A stretch of 64,000 nucleotides of DNA from Bacteroidota bacterium (GCA_016717325.1 JADKFV010000010.1:62001-126000), one strand, 5' to 3'. Shown: positions 11,101 through 18,921, counted from the first letter of the stretch. Notes: generated by a model not told the origin, from the letters alone. Program-made: numbers and translations.

Positions 11101-14100
11101 CTATCTTCATTTGAGTTAATTACAAAATTACCAACCAATGCAGCCTTAAAATTGGTATCAGGAATGTTTACAATACAAGGCAAAGGACACACTGTACTAT
11201 AAGTTGCACCTGGATCTTTGCCCGCACTCCAATTAGCGTTCATGTAACTAGGATCATCTACTTGTATACAACTTAACAATGGTTGATTAGTAGCATTGAA
11301 ATTTACGAGGTTTAGGTTATTTCCATTTTGAATATTCAATGATGTTAAAAGGCTGTTGTTGTAAACATCAATATTGGTCAGCAAGCTATTGTTTGATAAA
11401 TCGAGGCTGGTAATATTTGTGCCAAAACATGCGATAACTTGAAGATTTGTACTTGCTGCCGAAACATCTAATGATGTGAGCGGATTGTTATAACAATTCA
11501 ATGAAATTAACTGGCCTTGGTTGCTTAAGTCAAGCGTGGTTAACACATTGTTGTCGCAAGAAAAATAAGCGAGGCTATTATTTGTAGATAAGTCGAGTGA
11601 CGATAAATTATTTATAGAAACATTAAGTACGCCCAGCAGATTTAGTCCGGTAACGTTAACTGAGCTAAGATTATTTTGATAGACGACTAAGATGTTTAAG
11701 TTAGTCAGTGTTGAGACATCTAAGCTGGTAAGTTGATTATTGGTACATTGCAAATTGAGAAGGGCAGTATTGTTAGTAGTGTTCAATTGTGTTAATTGGT
11801 TATAGCCCAAATTTAGCATTGTTAATGCTGTGTTATTTGAGATGTCAATGGTGGTTAATGAATTGTTGTTGCAATTCAACTCAGTGATGTTAACGAATGC
11901 CTCAATACCTGTTAAATCTGTAATGCCCAAACCATTTACTTGTATTGTACCGGTAAATGCCGCAGCTTCTGAACAATGTATTTCGCCATCTTGATTTGTA
12001 TTGATTAAAGTATCTGCAAGCAAGGCAGTTTTAAAATTAACATTAGGAATATTTACAATACATGCGCAGTTTGTACTATAGATAGCACCAGCATCTTTGC
12101 CACCACTCCAATTAGTGTTCATGTATGCAATATCGTCTGCTTGTATGCATGTGAGCAATGGATTGGTGGTAGCATCGAATATTACCAAGTTGCTGTTGAA
12201 GCCATTTTGTATATTAAGAGAACTGAGTTGATTGTCGGCACAGAGGATAGTTGTCAATGCGGTGTTAGTGCTTAAATCTAAACTTGTAATGGCGTTGCTA
12301 TTACAATCAAAAAATTGCAACCCTGTATTATTGCTAACATCCAATGATGTAAGTGCATTCCCTTGACATTGCAGCATTGATAAATTAATAGATGAAGGCA
12401 ATGTTAAACTAGTGAATAAATTATTAGCACAATTAAGGTTAAACATATTGGTACAACCAGTAAGATTAATGCTTCCAGGAATTAAATTATTCCCAATAAT
12501 TAATTGTTGAACATTTGCATTACCAACAAAAGCAAGATTGACAATTGCGTTTACCGCACAATTAATAGTTTGCAAATTGCTATTGTCAGAAATATCTATT
12601 GCTGTAAGATTATTATTAGAACAATCTAAACCGGTAAGATTGCTAAACGATTCGATACCTGTGAGGTCATTTATATTTAATCCACTTACGTTAATTGTTC
12701 CGCCAAATGCAGCGGCCTCAGCACATTGAATTTCTAAATCACTATTTGTATTTATTAATGCATTTGCCAACAATGCATTCTTAAAGTTAGCATCGGGAAT
12801 ATTTATAATGCATACAGGTTGACCTACTTGAAAAGTACTTAATTGATTACCTGTATAACTTGCTGTAATTGAGGTTGCTGTGCGGTTAGTAACTGTAAGC
12901 GGTGTCCATATACCATCGTGCAGTTTTGATACTTCAAATAAATTCCAGTCGGCACCGGCATCAATATCGGCAGGTTGCCAATTTAATGTTACGGATAATC
13001 CGCTTAATTCCACACCTGCCGAATCTATTTTCCAATGACGGTTGACACTTTTGGCAGCATCAATATTCGAACTACTAATATTGGCATCATCACCGGCTAT
13101 TGCGCTGGCTCTTACACCACCGCCAACAGTGGCATCCACAGTTAATGATATTGGATAGTAATCAACATTATCACCAATAAGAAACAAAGCCGAAGAATTT
13201 CCGGCAACATAATACTGTTGCATATTGCCATCAATCCAGTCATCGCCATTACCATTATTTTGAGCCGTTGCACCCGAGTCTAATATCAATGTGAAGTTGC
13301 CCGTATGTAAAATGCCATTATTGATATTGAACAGTTGCTCCACATGCATATCGCTTGTAAGCGTAGTGCCCGAAAGGGTGTTCAATAAAAGATGCTTGAA
13401 TTTACCTGTACCCGATAATGTTTGATTGGCGTTATCATCCATATCCCAAAATCCCAATCCTATATAACCATTGTTAATTACCTCTGGTCCATAGTAATTT
13501 ACCTGACCACTACCATCTATGGAGGCTCCGGTATTTACATGCCAGGTGCCTAATAAACCGGCACCACCCATAAAGGTAACATCAACACCGGGGCCATCGT
13601 TTACAGTTACCGTTACATTGTTGGTGCTGAGAGAGCCACCATTTTCTACTACCAATTCATCTATAGTAAGGTTGCTAAGTACAAATATGGTGTGGCCGCT
13701 TCTGATGGTAATGGTGCTATCCAACACCGAAGGAGGTTGCGCTGCAGGCACCCATGCAGTTCCATTAAATGTTTCCCAGTTCGCAATGTCGGGCCAGATA
13801 CCTGTGGCAACCGTGCGGTACTCATTTGTGGGAGGAATGGAGGGTTCGCCCACCTGAAATTCGCCAAATGATGTTGTGCTCAACTGTATTGAAATGGCAG
13901 TACTAGATAATTTGCTAACTCCTGTCCAAGTAGGATTATTATATTTAGCACATTCCAATTGGCCGAAATTAATACCCGGGTCCATATCATCGAAATTCCA
14001 AAATAAATCAACCTGAACCGAATCGAAAGTATTACCTGTGGAATTTATTTCCCAAATACGGTTCACACTTTTATTGGCATCAATGCCCGAAGTAGGTATT

Positions 14101-16904
14101 TCAAAATGATCGTGGTTGGTGGTATGTGCTGTGATTGTAATAGGGTCGCTAAGGTTTGAGAATCCTAACATTACCGGAGCATAGTGTACCGAATCACCAA
14201 TAATTAAATTATAATTCGTAATAGCTGGTTCGGCATTGTGCAATAATGTACCACATACATAACTACTATCGTTTAAGGATTGCGAAGATGATTCAAAACC
14301 CATTTTAATAAAGCCACTCCATGTGTACAATTTCCCATTAATAATTTCTAAAAAATCGCTTATGAAATTTGTGCCGGAAATTACATTTACCCCATTGGCA
14401 TTGTTAATATGCAACGCGAAAATATTTCCATCACCCGACAATTGTTGCAATGCATTTCCTGCAAAAGTGATATCGCCATTTATGTTTCCATCATTGGCAA
14501 TATTGTCGCCAATAAATGTTAAATTATCTATGGTTAAATTGCAACCCAAATCAATATCGATATTGCCAGCCAATGGCGAATTATTTGGCCCCAAAGTCAA
14601 AGTGCTCCCATTAACTATATTTACATTTCCTAAATTAATTAATTCGAAATTTTCGTTAAAGGTTGTTTGACTACTGCCATCAAAATTTATAGTTCCGCTG
14701 TTAATGAAACTGCAATGCGCATTGGGTTGAGCAACGAAAATTTGTTGATGAATAAAGTTAAGTGTGTCGAAATTATTAATCACATTACCGGTGCCAGAGG
14801 CTGTAATAGTATTGTCAAGAGAAATATTCCAGGTAGTATAATTATTAATTGTAACGTTACCAATTAGGCTTCTATTTCCATTGGTAGGCAAATTAATTCC
14901 AGCACCTTCAAGCATATCGATTACACCGCCCGAAAAAATTGCATCTACACCCCAATTAAGAGTTGAACCGTTATTGAAAACTATATTTGCGTTTGACATC
15001 AAATCATATTGACCATTTGCTAATACCAATATTCCAAAAACATCTAAATCTATTCCGCCACCATTATTTATGCTGCAACTAGCATTGGTCAAGTCGAGGG
15101 CGCCACCATTTTCAATTGTAACCTGGTCCATATCAACATTGCTATCTGCAGTAACAGTATGTCCGTTGCGAATAGTAATGGTACTATCAAAAGAATTGGG
15201 CGGTCCGGTTGCCGGCACCCAAGTAAAACCATTATATGTTTCCCAGATGGCTTCGTTAATCCAAAGGCCACTTGCTACCGTTCGATACTCATTTGTAGGA
15301 GGGATGGCAGGTTCGCCAATTTGAAAATCGCCAAAAGAGGTTATGCCTGCAACTGAAATAGAGTTACTGCCATTATTGGTAACAGAAAGGGTACTCCAAA
15401 TCGAATTAGCAAAATTAGAAACTATAAAGTTTGCCGGGTTAGCGCCTCCATCTATTTCGCCAGTTTCCCAAATAAAATTTGAAGTTAGCGAAGTGAAGCC
15501 AACTCCATTATTATTTATTTTCCAATGCTTATTTACACTTTTTGCCGGATTAATACCTGAGTTGGCTACATCAGGATGATCGGTACTATCTACCCTGGCG
15601 GTAATGAAACCGGGTGTGAAAATATTATCCATCTCAATGTCAAAGACATTCCTGTGAGTGGCATCGCCTATATCAAAAGAATAAAATCCGGTATTTACAA
15701 CTTCGCGTTCCAAATTTCCATTTACCCAGCTAATACCATTTACACCTATTGAAACATTCGGCCCTAATTTTAATTTATGTATTCCGGATGTAATAATTCC
15801 ATCGGTATAAACCATTGCGCCTGTAACGGTTATATCACTATTGAGCGTGATACCATTTGAGTTAAGCATAGTAAAATTCGTAATTGTTCCACCTCCTGTT
15901 AAAGTTTGATTGCTGCTGCCGGTAAATTTTAATGAATCTAATCCAACCGAACCGCTAACGTTAAATACCGGTCCGCTAAACTCTAAATAGGCTGTGCCAT
16001 TTAAGTCTCCATCTATGGTATAAGTACCATCATGAATTCCGGTGCTATTGTTTACAGATAATTCAGCAGACGGTTGCACCGTAACTGATCCATGGTTGTT
16101 GAATATTACATCAGCGGTTAAGGTGATCAAACTATTATTGCCAATTGTGATAGTTCCTATTATGCTATTGTTTATGGCCGGATTTGTGCCTCCTGTAACA
16201 TTAATATTCATGGAGCTATTAAAGGATAAACTACCACCATTATTTATTGCATTGTTAGTTCCGGTAAAATCTATATTACCTGTTCCTGCAAAAATAATAG
16301 TGCCTGTGCTCTCAATTTTGGTATTGATACCTTGAAAAATAATTGCGCTCGATCCACTACCCCAGGTAATTGTACCTGCATTGTTGATAATTAATCCGCC
16401 TCCTAACATAAAATCTTCTGCGGTAGAAATCAACATACTTCCCCCTAATAAAATATCAATACTACCGGGGCCGTTAAATACGTCCAGGGTGCCACAATTG
16501 AGTTGAGCACCTGATTCTATTACAACGTTGCCATTCACAATTAAACCACCACCGGCATACGTTAACGAACCATATACTTCTAGATCATTACCAGCTCCAT
16601 CAAGTATAATTAAATCGGCTTCAGCTATGCTTAAGCCACCTCCCGCTTCTACAATTAACTGGTCTGCCTGCACGCTAAACGAGTTATTATTAATGTTATC
16701 ACCATTGCGTATGGTTATCACATTGCTATTAGTGCCATCAGGAGGAACAATGGCAGATACCCATGCTGCGCCATCATATCGTTGCCAGTTGGCGGGCACT
16801 TCCCAGGCACCTGATTCAATAGTACGGTAATCGCCCAAACTTTGGGCATTTACATTAACTGTAATAACAGTTATAAATAACAAGATGTAAATCAACTTTT
16901 TCAT
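2160..16904 (-). CDS. Giant multidomain T9SS surface protease/adhesin (4914 aa)
   Basis: A secreted surface protein with a signal peptide (MKKLIYILLFITVITVNVNA) and a T9SS type A sorting domain (about 4832-4914). Domains in order: three beta-rich modules starting at D25, E539 and E1028; LRR blocks from about 1365, 1614 and 1910; an HYR-like stretch (about 2180-2390); a MopE-like D/N-rich segment (RDRDNDGFG, about 2392-2435); a LamG-like domain (about 2439-2597); a fourth LRR block (2660-2910); a subtilase-like domain (about 3150-3545) with D3161, E3206, N3287 and S3506 (GTSASAP); MBG-like domains flanking GK[AQ]AVN hexapeptides (3827-3948); a second MBG-like domain (about 4019-4109); SprB repeats (about 4112-4660); and PKD-like domains. 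Glu sits where subtilisin has its catalytic His, as in sedolisins. LRR, SprB and MBG modules suggest adhesion, and the protease may process the protein itself or other surface proteins; both roles are inferred. No frameshift is seen across 14.7 kb. Confidence 0.9.
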   Translation of the reverse strand: MKKLIYILLFITVITVNVNAQSLGDYRTIESGAWEVPANWQRYDGAAWVSAIVPPDGTNSNVITIRNGDNINNNSFSVQADQLIVEAGGGLSIAEADLIILDGAGNDLEVYGSLTYAGGGLIVNGNVVIESGAQLNCGTLDVFNGPGSIDILLGGSMLISTAEDFMLGGGLIINNAGTITWGSGSSAIIFQGINTKIESTGTIIFAGTGNIDFTGTNNAINNGGSLSFNSSMNINVTGGTNPAINNSIIGTITIGNNSLITLTADVIFNNHGSVTVQPSAELSVNNSTGIHDGTYTIDGDLNGTAYLEFSGPVFNVSGSVGLDSLKFTGSSNQTLTGGGTITNFTMLNSNGITLNSDITVTGAMVYTDGIITSGIHKLKLGPNVSIGVNGISWVNGNLEREVVNTGFYSFDIGDATHRNVFDIEMDNIFTPGFITARVDSTDHPDVANSGINPAKSVNKHWKINNNGVGFTSLTSNFIWETGEIDGGANPANFIVSNFANSIWSTLSVTNNGSNSISVAGITSFGDFQIGEPAIPPTNEYRTVASGLWINEAIWETYNGFTWVPATGPPNSFDSTITIRNGHTVTADSNVDMDQVTIENGGALDLTNASCSINNGGGIDLDVFGILVLANGQYDLMSNANIVFNNGSTLNWGVDAIFSGGVIDMLEGAGINLPTNGNRSLIGNVTINNYTTWNISLDNTITASGTGNVINNFDTLNFIHQQIFVAQPNAHCSFINSGTINFDGSSQTTFNENFELINLGNVNIVNGSTLTLGPNNSPLAGNIDIDLGCNLTIDNLTFIGDNIANDGNINGDITFAGNALQQLSGDGNIFALHINNANGVNVISGTNFISDFLEIINGKLYTWSGFIKMGFESSSQSLNDSSYVCGTLLHNAEPAITNYNLIIGDSVHYAPVMLGFSNLSDPITITAHTTNHDHFEIPTSGIDANKSVNRIWEINSTGNTFDSVQVDLFWNFDDMDPGINFGQLECAKYNNPTWTGVSKLSSTAISIQLSTTSFGEFQVGEPSIPPTNEYRTVATGIWPDIANWETFNGTAWVPAAQPPSVLDSTITIRSGHTIFVLSNLTIDELVVENGGSLSTNNVTVTVNDGPGVDVTFMGGAGLLGTWHVNTGASIDGSGQVNYYGPEVINNGYIGLGFWDMDDNANQTLSGTGKFKHLLLNTLSGTTLTSDMHVEQLFNINNGILHTGNFTLILDSGATAQNNGNGDDWIDGNMQQYYVAGNSSALFLIGDNVDYYPISLTVDATVGGGVRASAIAGDDANISSSNIDAAKSVNRHWKIDSAGVELSGLSVTLNWQPADIDAGADWNLFEVSKLHDGIWTPLTVTNRTATSITASYTGNQLSTFQVGQPVCIINIPDANFKNALLANALINTNSDLEIQCAEAAAFGGTINVSGLNINDLTGIESFSNLTGLDCSNNNLTAIDISDNSNLQTINCAVNAIVNLAFVGNANVQQLIIGNNLIPGSINLTGCTNMFNLNCANNLFTSLTLPSSINLSMLQCQGNALTSLDVSNNTGLQFFDCNSNAITSLDLSTNTALTTILCADNQLSSLNIQNGFNSNLVIFDATTNPLLTCIQADDIAYMNTNWSGGKDAGAIYSTNCACIVNIPNVNFKTALLADTLINTNQDGEIHCSEAAAFTGTIQVNGLGITDLTGIEAFVNITELNCNNNSLTTIDISNNTALTMLNLGYNQLTQLNTTNNTALLNLQCTNNQLTSLDVSTLTNLNILVVYQNNLSSVNVTGLNLLGVLNVSINNLSSLDLSTNNSLAYFSCDNNVLTTLDLSNQGQLISLNCYNNPLTSLDVSAASTNLQVIACFGTNITSLDLSNNSLLTNIDVYNNSLLTSLNIQNGNNLNLVNFNATNQPLLSCIQVDDPSYMNANWSAGKDPGATYSTVCPLPCIVNIPDTNFKAALVGNFVINSNEDSEIQCAEASAYSGAINVSALGISDLTGIEAFVNITQLNCNTNSLTSLNISSNTSLINLSVHDNQLSSLDVSANTALNILNCNGNLLNALDISSNTFLVTLSCAFNTISNLNFMANANMIDFVINNNQLTGNLNLVNMTSLSQFNCANNQLTSLSLPSSNSLQLFQCQLNNITSLDLSSYNLLQWIVCSSNALTSLNIQNGNNLGLSIFIATSNPSLACIQVDDTTFMNANWSGGKDTVATFSTNCSSLNITCAPAFTVCQDNVSGACSVALLPPMPIQVGPSFTDRNVTYTGVSINGGGNAAVVAPGSSVSLSYSVAANFNINNVYCPGCIYQGYIGIGGTFQTLQCEPSINVGYTNTYNGGNFVAPTAPGVYYLTYDYTLDYTCQPRFFSNNPANAIGVLVVGPPFPVVVGGSGPVTVTNDAPSCFPLGTTTVTWTATDSLNNTATCTQDVTVTPATVYYRDRDNDGFGNAGYAIYNCSQPSGFILNNTDCNDDNANITNLGCTASALNFDGVNDYAFVPGVATNSFTIETWIKADASQSAFVWESAVSASDPSLEGSTENLQFWVRDNTSVSTGPLTLGTWNHIACTFDEQTNLQSIFVNGLFVDSITAIGAGIITSGLFVGSRAGSVGFYPGSMDEMRIWNRALTAQEIFDHYTCEIQTPQNGLARNYHFNQGIASANNSSDSILIDASGNGINGDLNNFALNGPTSNWVAPGGVVSGNACPLPCIVNIPDTAFKNALLADTLINTNQDGEIQCAEAAAYTGTINIANLGISDLTGIEAFVNLTNLDCSNNLLTSFDISNNIALTSLYCSGNQLATINISSNLNLLDLRCGANLLTTLNVSANTALTDLFCHNNQLTSLDISTNIALTALFCHDNLITNLSVSTNSALQYVDCYNNLLGSLNFSSNAALYFLNCNNNQLTELNVQNGNNNNFTGFLALNNPPLTCIQVDDTAYSNTNWSAGKDSGAVFSTNCTCLNFAITAIDGDSLIICAESNDSLGTKSFEILGSTAQYDYVFTDGLSVTYTASGLSGNIVTITDIPAGTYTLSVSDYNGCGATTTLTAFITNCIIPYYEPPTNDTIGNIIGSELTQLYNYPDSLADTTASNNIFLIDDLQGEVLIEVICNVNEYDTVLALIQTSPYGMTDIIDNGDTTLIITGMFPIANLTKLDSLPDLINYVRPYYKPLLGAFAATGNCMTQGDTAQYSNKAREGWSMSGSGVKIGVISDSYNTRFNNPAGNDVSNGDLPGTTNPNYTTPVNVLEEYDYGRATDEGRAMLQIIHDVAPNAQLMFRSGFISAGNFADAITELADAGCDIIVDDVTYITEPFFQDGLVAQKVNEVAQNGITYLTSAGNFGVKSYEGTFNPTPAPAGYAGMAHNFGGGDIFQSVTLPKGTYTIAMQWDDNFYSLGQVPGALNDFDLYLVDQFGNKLFGFNRDNIWGDPIEILPFVVRNTVNANLIVTRKWGTSPIKFKYIIFRGEGVINEHNLGSSTIIGQSNAAGAITVGAALYLNTPAFGVDPATAATFSSRGGMLIDGQSRNKPDIIAPNGVNTTVSLGGKNIDGDLFPNFFGTSASAPHAAAVAALMIEAKRKFYNQEYTPADVKSDMQTTALDMGSTGYDDSTGYGLLKADAALQLLGNPIPQLNSYSLADTSLTPGTDSVVVNLFGEYFANNAMVIFQYDTFPVTYLNNGHVNVIIPPFTGNPPITVCNPSLSTTGLDGGVSDSLYFGSVPPQNVLVRCNDIVKKYGEKITPFSVSITINGVNIDSLGIDATDLGLTDIVFNSNATSQSSVGFYFISASSNVTNLNDSASLAFSELYNYHFANGTLLINRMPLHVTPKDTALVFGASIKGKSFGFNYVYDDTNIEIADRANFLDSLETEHFSTLSNAILLIDGKQAVNGFTLNDSDFVDLSFLVSGKAAVNGKQAVNGKQAVNSIVYDTTYYIPVSPAAIFDYKIDSANAFLHNGKQAVNGKAAVNINGKAAVNGKAAVNGKAAVNGKAAVNGKAAVNGKAAVNSSTFNDESNENAVLILDSLDVYGDPNDSIIGYTSMNMITGVTVGTWLIAPGVLMSENFDITYGLGHLTITPETLTVKANDTAIYCFGDSAFFNATMGIFQYETGDTDVFINTATYALLDDSNNVATNGSLSPGVYQIIPSGLIQKDSVANYIIDYKPGILTVDTPVSATVTTGTIACNGETTTLQINASNGFPPYAGDSTYTVSAGPYSFVVSDSRGCSATVSGIVTEPTLLEATPAPSAIPCNGGTSTVTITASGGTPPYTGDGVKTVSAGPYTFTVTDANGCTAVVSGTVTEPTLLSASKTEGTIPCFGGTTTVTIVGNGGTAPYTGDGVKTVSAGPYTFTVTDANGCTTVVSGTISQPSLFTATKTEGTIPCNGGTTTVTITGNGGTAPYTGAGIKTVSAGPYSFTVTDANGCTTVVSGTVTEPTLLSATKTEGTIPCFGGTTTVTILGNGGTAPYTGAGIKTVSAGPYSFTVTDANGCTTLVSGAISQPSLFTATKTEGTIPCNGGTTTVTITGNGGTAPYTGDGVKTVSAGPYTFTVTDANGCTTIVSGTISQPAVLMNTAIPATVACNATTTSVTVTAAGGTSPYTGVGIFTNQTAGMKTYFVTDANGCISSAAINIVIPAIMNVTTIVVNPACGLSNGTITANASGGVGPYTYLWAGGQTTQIRTGAGSGTYTVTVMDSRGCTKTASTSISVSGNTPPMPGNINGPVSICKNQTNVIYSIAPVAGANSYSWIVPAGAAITAGQGTTQITVNYTNFVNNGAVKVLASNACGFSAYKTKTVFAMMGSPVINGLNYACKFQKGLVYSVTPIPGAISYTWTVVTGSTIVSGLNTNSITVNWGSINGTISVKVNSACGVSSPGTLGVAFTCKEGNNNELSNTISPYPVPTDRYTSIDLLSETDGLQTEIYVYNLLGEKVLFETAILRSGENKITIDCKNLDNGTYIMKVHNKEINKQGRILIEK
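3175..4570 (-). repeat. Seven tandem SprB repeats inside the giant gene, plus one divergent copy
   Basis: Seven units of about 66 codons (about 198 bp) share the core GGTAPYTG.G.KTVSAGPY(T/S)FTVTDANGC and are followed by a divergent eighth copy that ends near 2945. Units 3 and 5 (IPCFGG) match each other best, as do units 4 and 6 (IPCNGG), which indicates duplication of a two-unit block. SprB repeats are known from the Flavobacterium gliding adhesin SprB. Confidence 0.85.
5061..5426 (-). repeat. GK[AQ]AVN hexapeptide repeat tract (18-bp unit, 12 copies)
   Basis: The 18-bp unit encodes GKAAVN or GKQAVN. It occurs eight times at 5061-5210 (with a two-codon IN insertion), three times at 5304-5357 and once at 5409-5426, all in frame in the giant gene between MBG-like domains. 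Copies differ mainly at third codon positions (gcc/gct, aac/aat), so they are kept by protein selection and are not a fresh replication-slippage product. Read as V-N-G-K-A-A the unit is close to the hexapeptide pattern of left-handed beta-helices ([LIV]-x-x-x-[STAV]-x). Confidence 0.9.
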
Positions 16905-16996
16905 ATTCAGCGAATGGTTTTATTTAATTATTATTTTTTTAATATGTGGGGTAAATCTACTTGCCTGATTTTAATTTATATCTATAAATATCTGCG

Positions 16997-17004
16997 CAAA
17001 TATA
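16997..17004 (-). promoter_or_regulatory. -7 box (TATATTTG) of the giant T9SS gene
   Basis: CAAATATA on the plus strand reads TATATTTG on the minus strand, an exact match to the Bacteroidota TAnnTTTG -7 element, about 93 nt before the ATG. No good -33 TTG is visible at the right distance. Confidence 0.55.
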
Positions 17005-17021
17005 TTTACAAAATAATTTAA

Positions 17022-17047
17022 AAAAATCCCTAATTGTAGGGATTTTT
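17022..17047. terminator. Symmetrical A/T-flanked hairpin
   Basis: AAAAATCCCT (17022-17031) pairs perfectly with AGGGATTTTT (17038-17047) around a 6-nt loop. The A and T tracts allow termination on either strand. It stands alone upstream of the giant gene's promoter, with no recognisable gene ending here, and could insulate that promoter. Confidence 0.5.
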
Positions 17048-17570
17048 AATTTGAATATTTTTGTTATGAGATAGTATGCAGGGTCTTTTATTGTTTTTAT
17101 GGTTAATTTTTAAAACATAAACAAAATGCTTTCAGGCCAACCAAAGCAATTCAGAGAATAAACCCTCCATGTCAATTCCAAATTTAGATGTGGATCATTA
17201 TGCAGAAAAAATTACCACAATTAAGCAAGACTACATTGACATTTTAAACCTCAAAAAGCGATGCAATATATACACAAAAGTGCCGAAAGCAAGCGAAATT
17301 TTTGAAAATAATAAAAGAGTATATTCTACCATTCATTTTAAACAAAGGATAGTGAGCTGATTATTGAATTAGCCTTTTTTATTTTTTACTTATCTGTGGG
17401 GTGTTGGTTTTCGTTCAATACTATTTTGCTTTTAATTTTTTTTTAATTTGCTCATCAATTCTTCCCCAAAAAATCCTATAGTTTCTTACCATAAATGGAC
17501 TTTTGAAAGCAAAGCAAGTATGATGCAAGGCAACATTTCTTATTTGAAATGAGCTTGCACCAAAAAAAAA
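17048..17570. other. Intergenic accessory DNA, no convincing gene
   Basis: This AT-rich stretch has one short open frame (17169-17360, 63 codons) with no recognisable motif and no promoter, which is probably not a gene. It contains TGCAATATATACACAA at 17262-17277, which recurs exactly and in the same orientation at 23366-23381 on the other side of the accessory region. Nothing else was recognised. Confidence 0.4.
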
Positions 17571-17627
17571 TGTGTCCATATCGTGTTATTGAAATTCGAC
17601 AAGAACTTCAACACACATATGGACACA
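17571..17627. repeat. Long inverted repeat (11-bp perfect arms)
   Basis: TGTGTCCATAT (17571-17581) is the exact reverse complement of ATATGGACACA (17617-17627). The pairing extends inward imperfectly (gtgtt...aacac), so the whole 57 bp can fold into one hairpin. It overlaps the start of the 33-codon frame at 17619. It could be the end of a lost insertion sequence or a regulatory palindrome. Confidence 0.6.
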
Positions 17628-17720
17628 AACCTTTTTAATATAGCACCTTTCAACCAGAAACTACATAAATTCCCGGGGAATTTATCTAAGCGACTAAAAA
17701 TAATCGCAACTACCTTTTAA
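17619..17720 (+). pseudogene. 33-codon frame, possible transposase N-terminal remnant
   Basis: The frame starts MDTNLFNIAPFNQKLHKFPG and stops at TAA 17718-17720. Its composition and position just after a long inverted repeat suggest the first codons of a transposase whose remainder has been lost. I do not recognise the family with certainty. The next frame continues for a few codons (KKDADFR) before meeting the neighbouring gene remnant. Confidence 0.3.
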
Positions 17721-17744
17721 GAAAGATGCTGACTTTCGCTGTAA

Positions 17745-18275
17745 TCAATTCTTTACCAACTTAGCTATTTTTATACTGTTTTCTCCCACCATACGAAGCA
17801 TATAATAACCACCTACAAACTCCTTCAAATCTATTTCGGTTTCGTTTTTACCTACGTGAGTTGTGTGTGATTGCGAGAGCACTAATTTTCCTACAGCATC
17901 GTAAATATTTATTGTTACTTCGCTTTCAGTTTCAGCATCAAATATTATTGCTGATTTACCATCAGTAGGATTTGGAAAGATTTGAATGTTTGAATTGTCT
18001 TCTGATTCATATTCATCGCGACAGGTGAATGATACTGCGAACAGAGCCTGTTCGCTTGATGCACAACTATTTCCACCTATAGCTTTCACCTTAATCATGC
18101 CATTAATCCCACCCCAGTTAACCACTATACTTGTGGTACCTGCACCATTCACTATTGTGCTACCTTGCACTACTGTCCATAGATAACCTGAAGCTCCCGT
18201 TACTGGAGTGCACGTATAAGTTAAACCTTGTTGGTAAGGACAAGCATAATTGAGCCCACTAATTACAGGCGTGGG
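17745..18275 (-). pseudogene. 3' remnant of a T9SS-secreted PKD-like protein
   Basis: The frame carries the last part of a large secreted protein: a PKD-like domain (PVISGLNYACPYQQGLTY) and a complete T9SS sorting domain (IQIFPNPTDGK...NIYDAVGKLVLSQ). It closely resembles the end of the giant 4914-residue protein (PVINGLNYACKFQKGLVY), so it is a partial paralog. There is no signal peptide: upstream of about 18272 the frame runs into antisense sequence of the oppositely oriented remnant, so the ATG at 18311 is accidental. Without a signal peptide the product could not reach the T9SS. Confidence 0.75.
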
Positions 18276-18921
18276 GAATTTTGGAGATTCAATAGCAGTA
18301 AATATTGGCAACTATAATTTTGCAGGAGGTACTACTTATAATCTCAATGCATACACAATCAATCCAAATGGAATTCCGGATACGATGACTGCAAATGATA
18401 CATCAGCATACAATAACATTTTTGCCATACAAAGCCCGGTTGTGAATCTTGGCTCCGATACTATTCTAAATGTAATTCAAAAAATTACTTTAGATGCCGG
18501 CTCAGGATTTAATTCTTAATTATGGTCAAAAGGGGCAACCACACAAACTATTGTTGTTGACTCATCAGGAATTGGTACCGGTTTTGGTTTCTATTGGGTT
18601 TTAGCAACCAATACCTTTAGTTGTATTGGTGCTGATACTATTAAGATTAACTTTAGTACAAATATTGGTTTTGCAGTAGAGAATGAAAATGACTTTTTCA
18701 ATGTGCATCCTAATCCGGCCAGCGATAAAATCAGTATCACCTTTTCGAATTCTTCCAAACCCTTTACGCTGGAAGTCTATAATAACACTGCTTTAAAATT
18801 AGTTGACATGAGTGGAATAGGTTCCTTAGACCTAATTACATCATCATGGCCGCGTGGTTTGTATTCATTTGTACTAACACAAAATGGAAATGCTCTGGTA
18901 AAAAAAGTAGTGATCCTCTAA
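18276..18921 (+). pseudogene. 3' remnant of a second T9SS protein, with an internal stop
   Basis: The plus frame encodes a cell-surface type domain (NIGNYNFAGGTTYNLNAYT, then LGSDTILNVIQKITLDAGSG) and ends in a T9SS sorting domain (VHPNPASDKISITF...LVKKVVIL). In-frame TAA at 18517-18519 interrupts a segment that in related proteins reads N-S-Y-L-W-S, so a Tyr codon (TAT/TAC) has become TAA. The same frame continues to 18921. The 5' end is missing at the junction with the minus-strand remnant near 18275. Both the nonsense codon and the lost N-terminus point to a dead gene. Confidence 0.75.

Noticed and set aside
17169..17360. 63-codon plus-strand open frame
   Set aside because: No promoter, no recognisable domain and no conserved-looking pattern. 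It is kept only as part of an intergenic description.
18311..18311. ATG at 18311 as the start of a real 188-residue T9SS protein
   Set aside because: The first 13 codons are antisense to the opposite remnant, and there is no signal peptide, so the gene's true start is lost.
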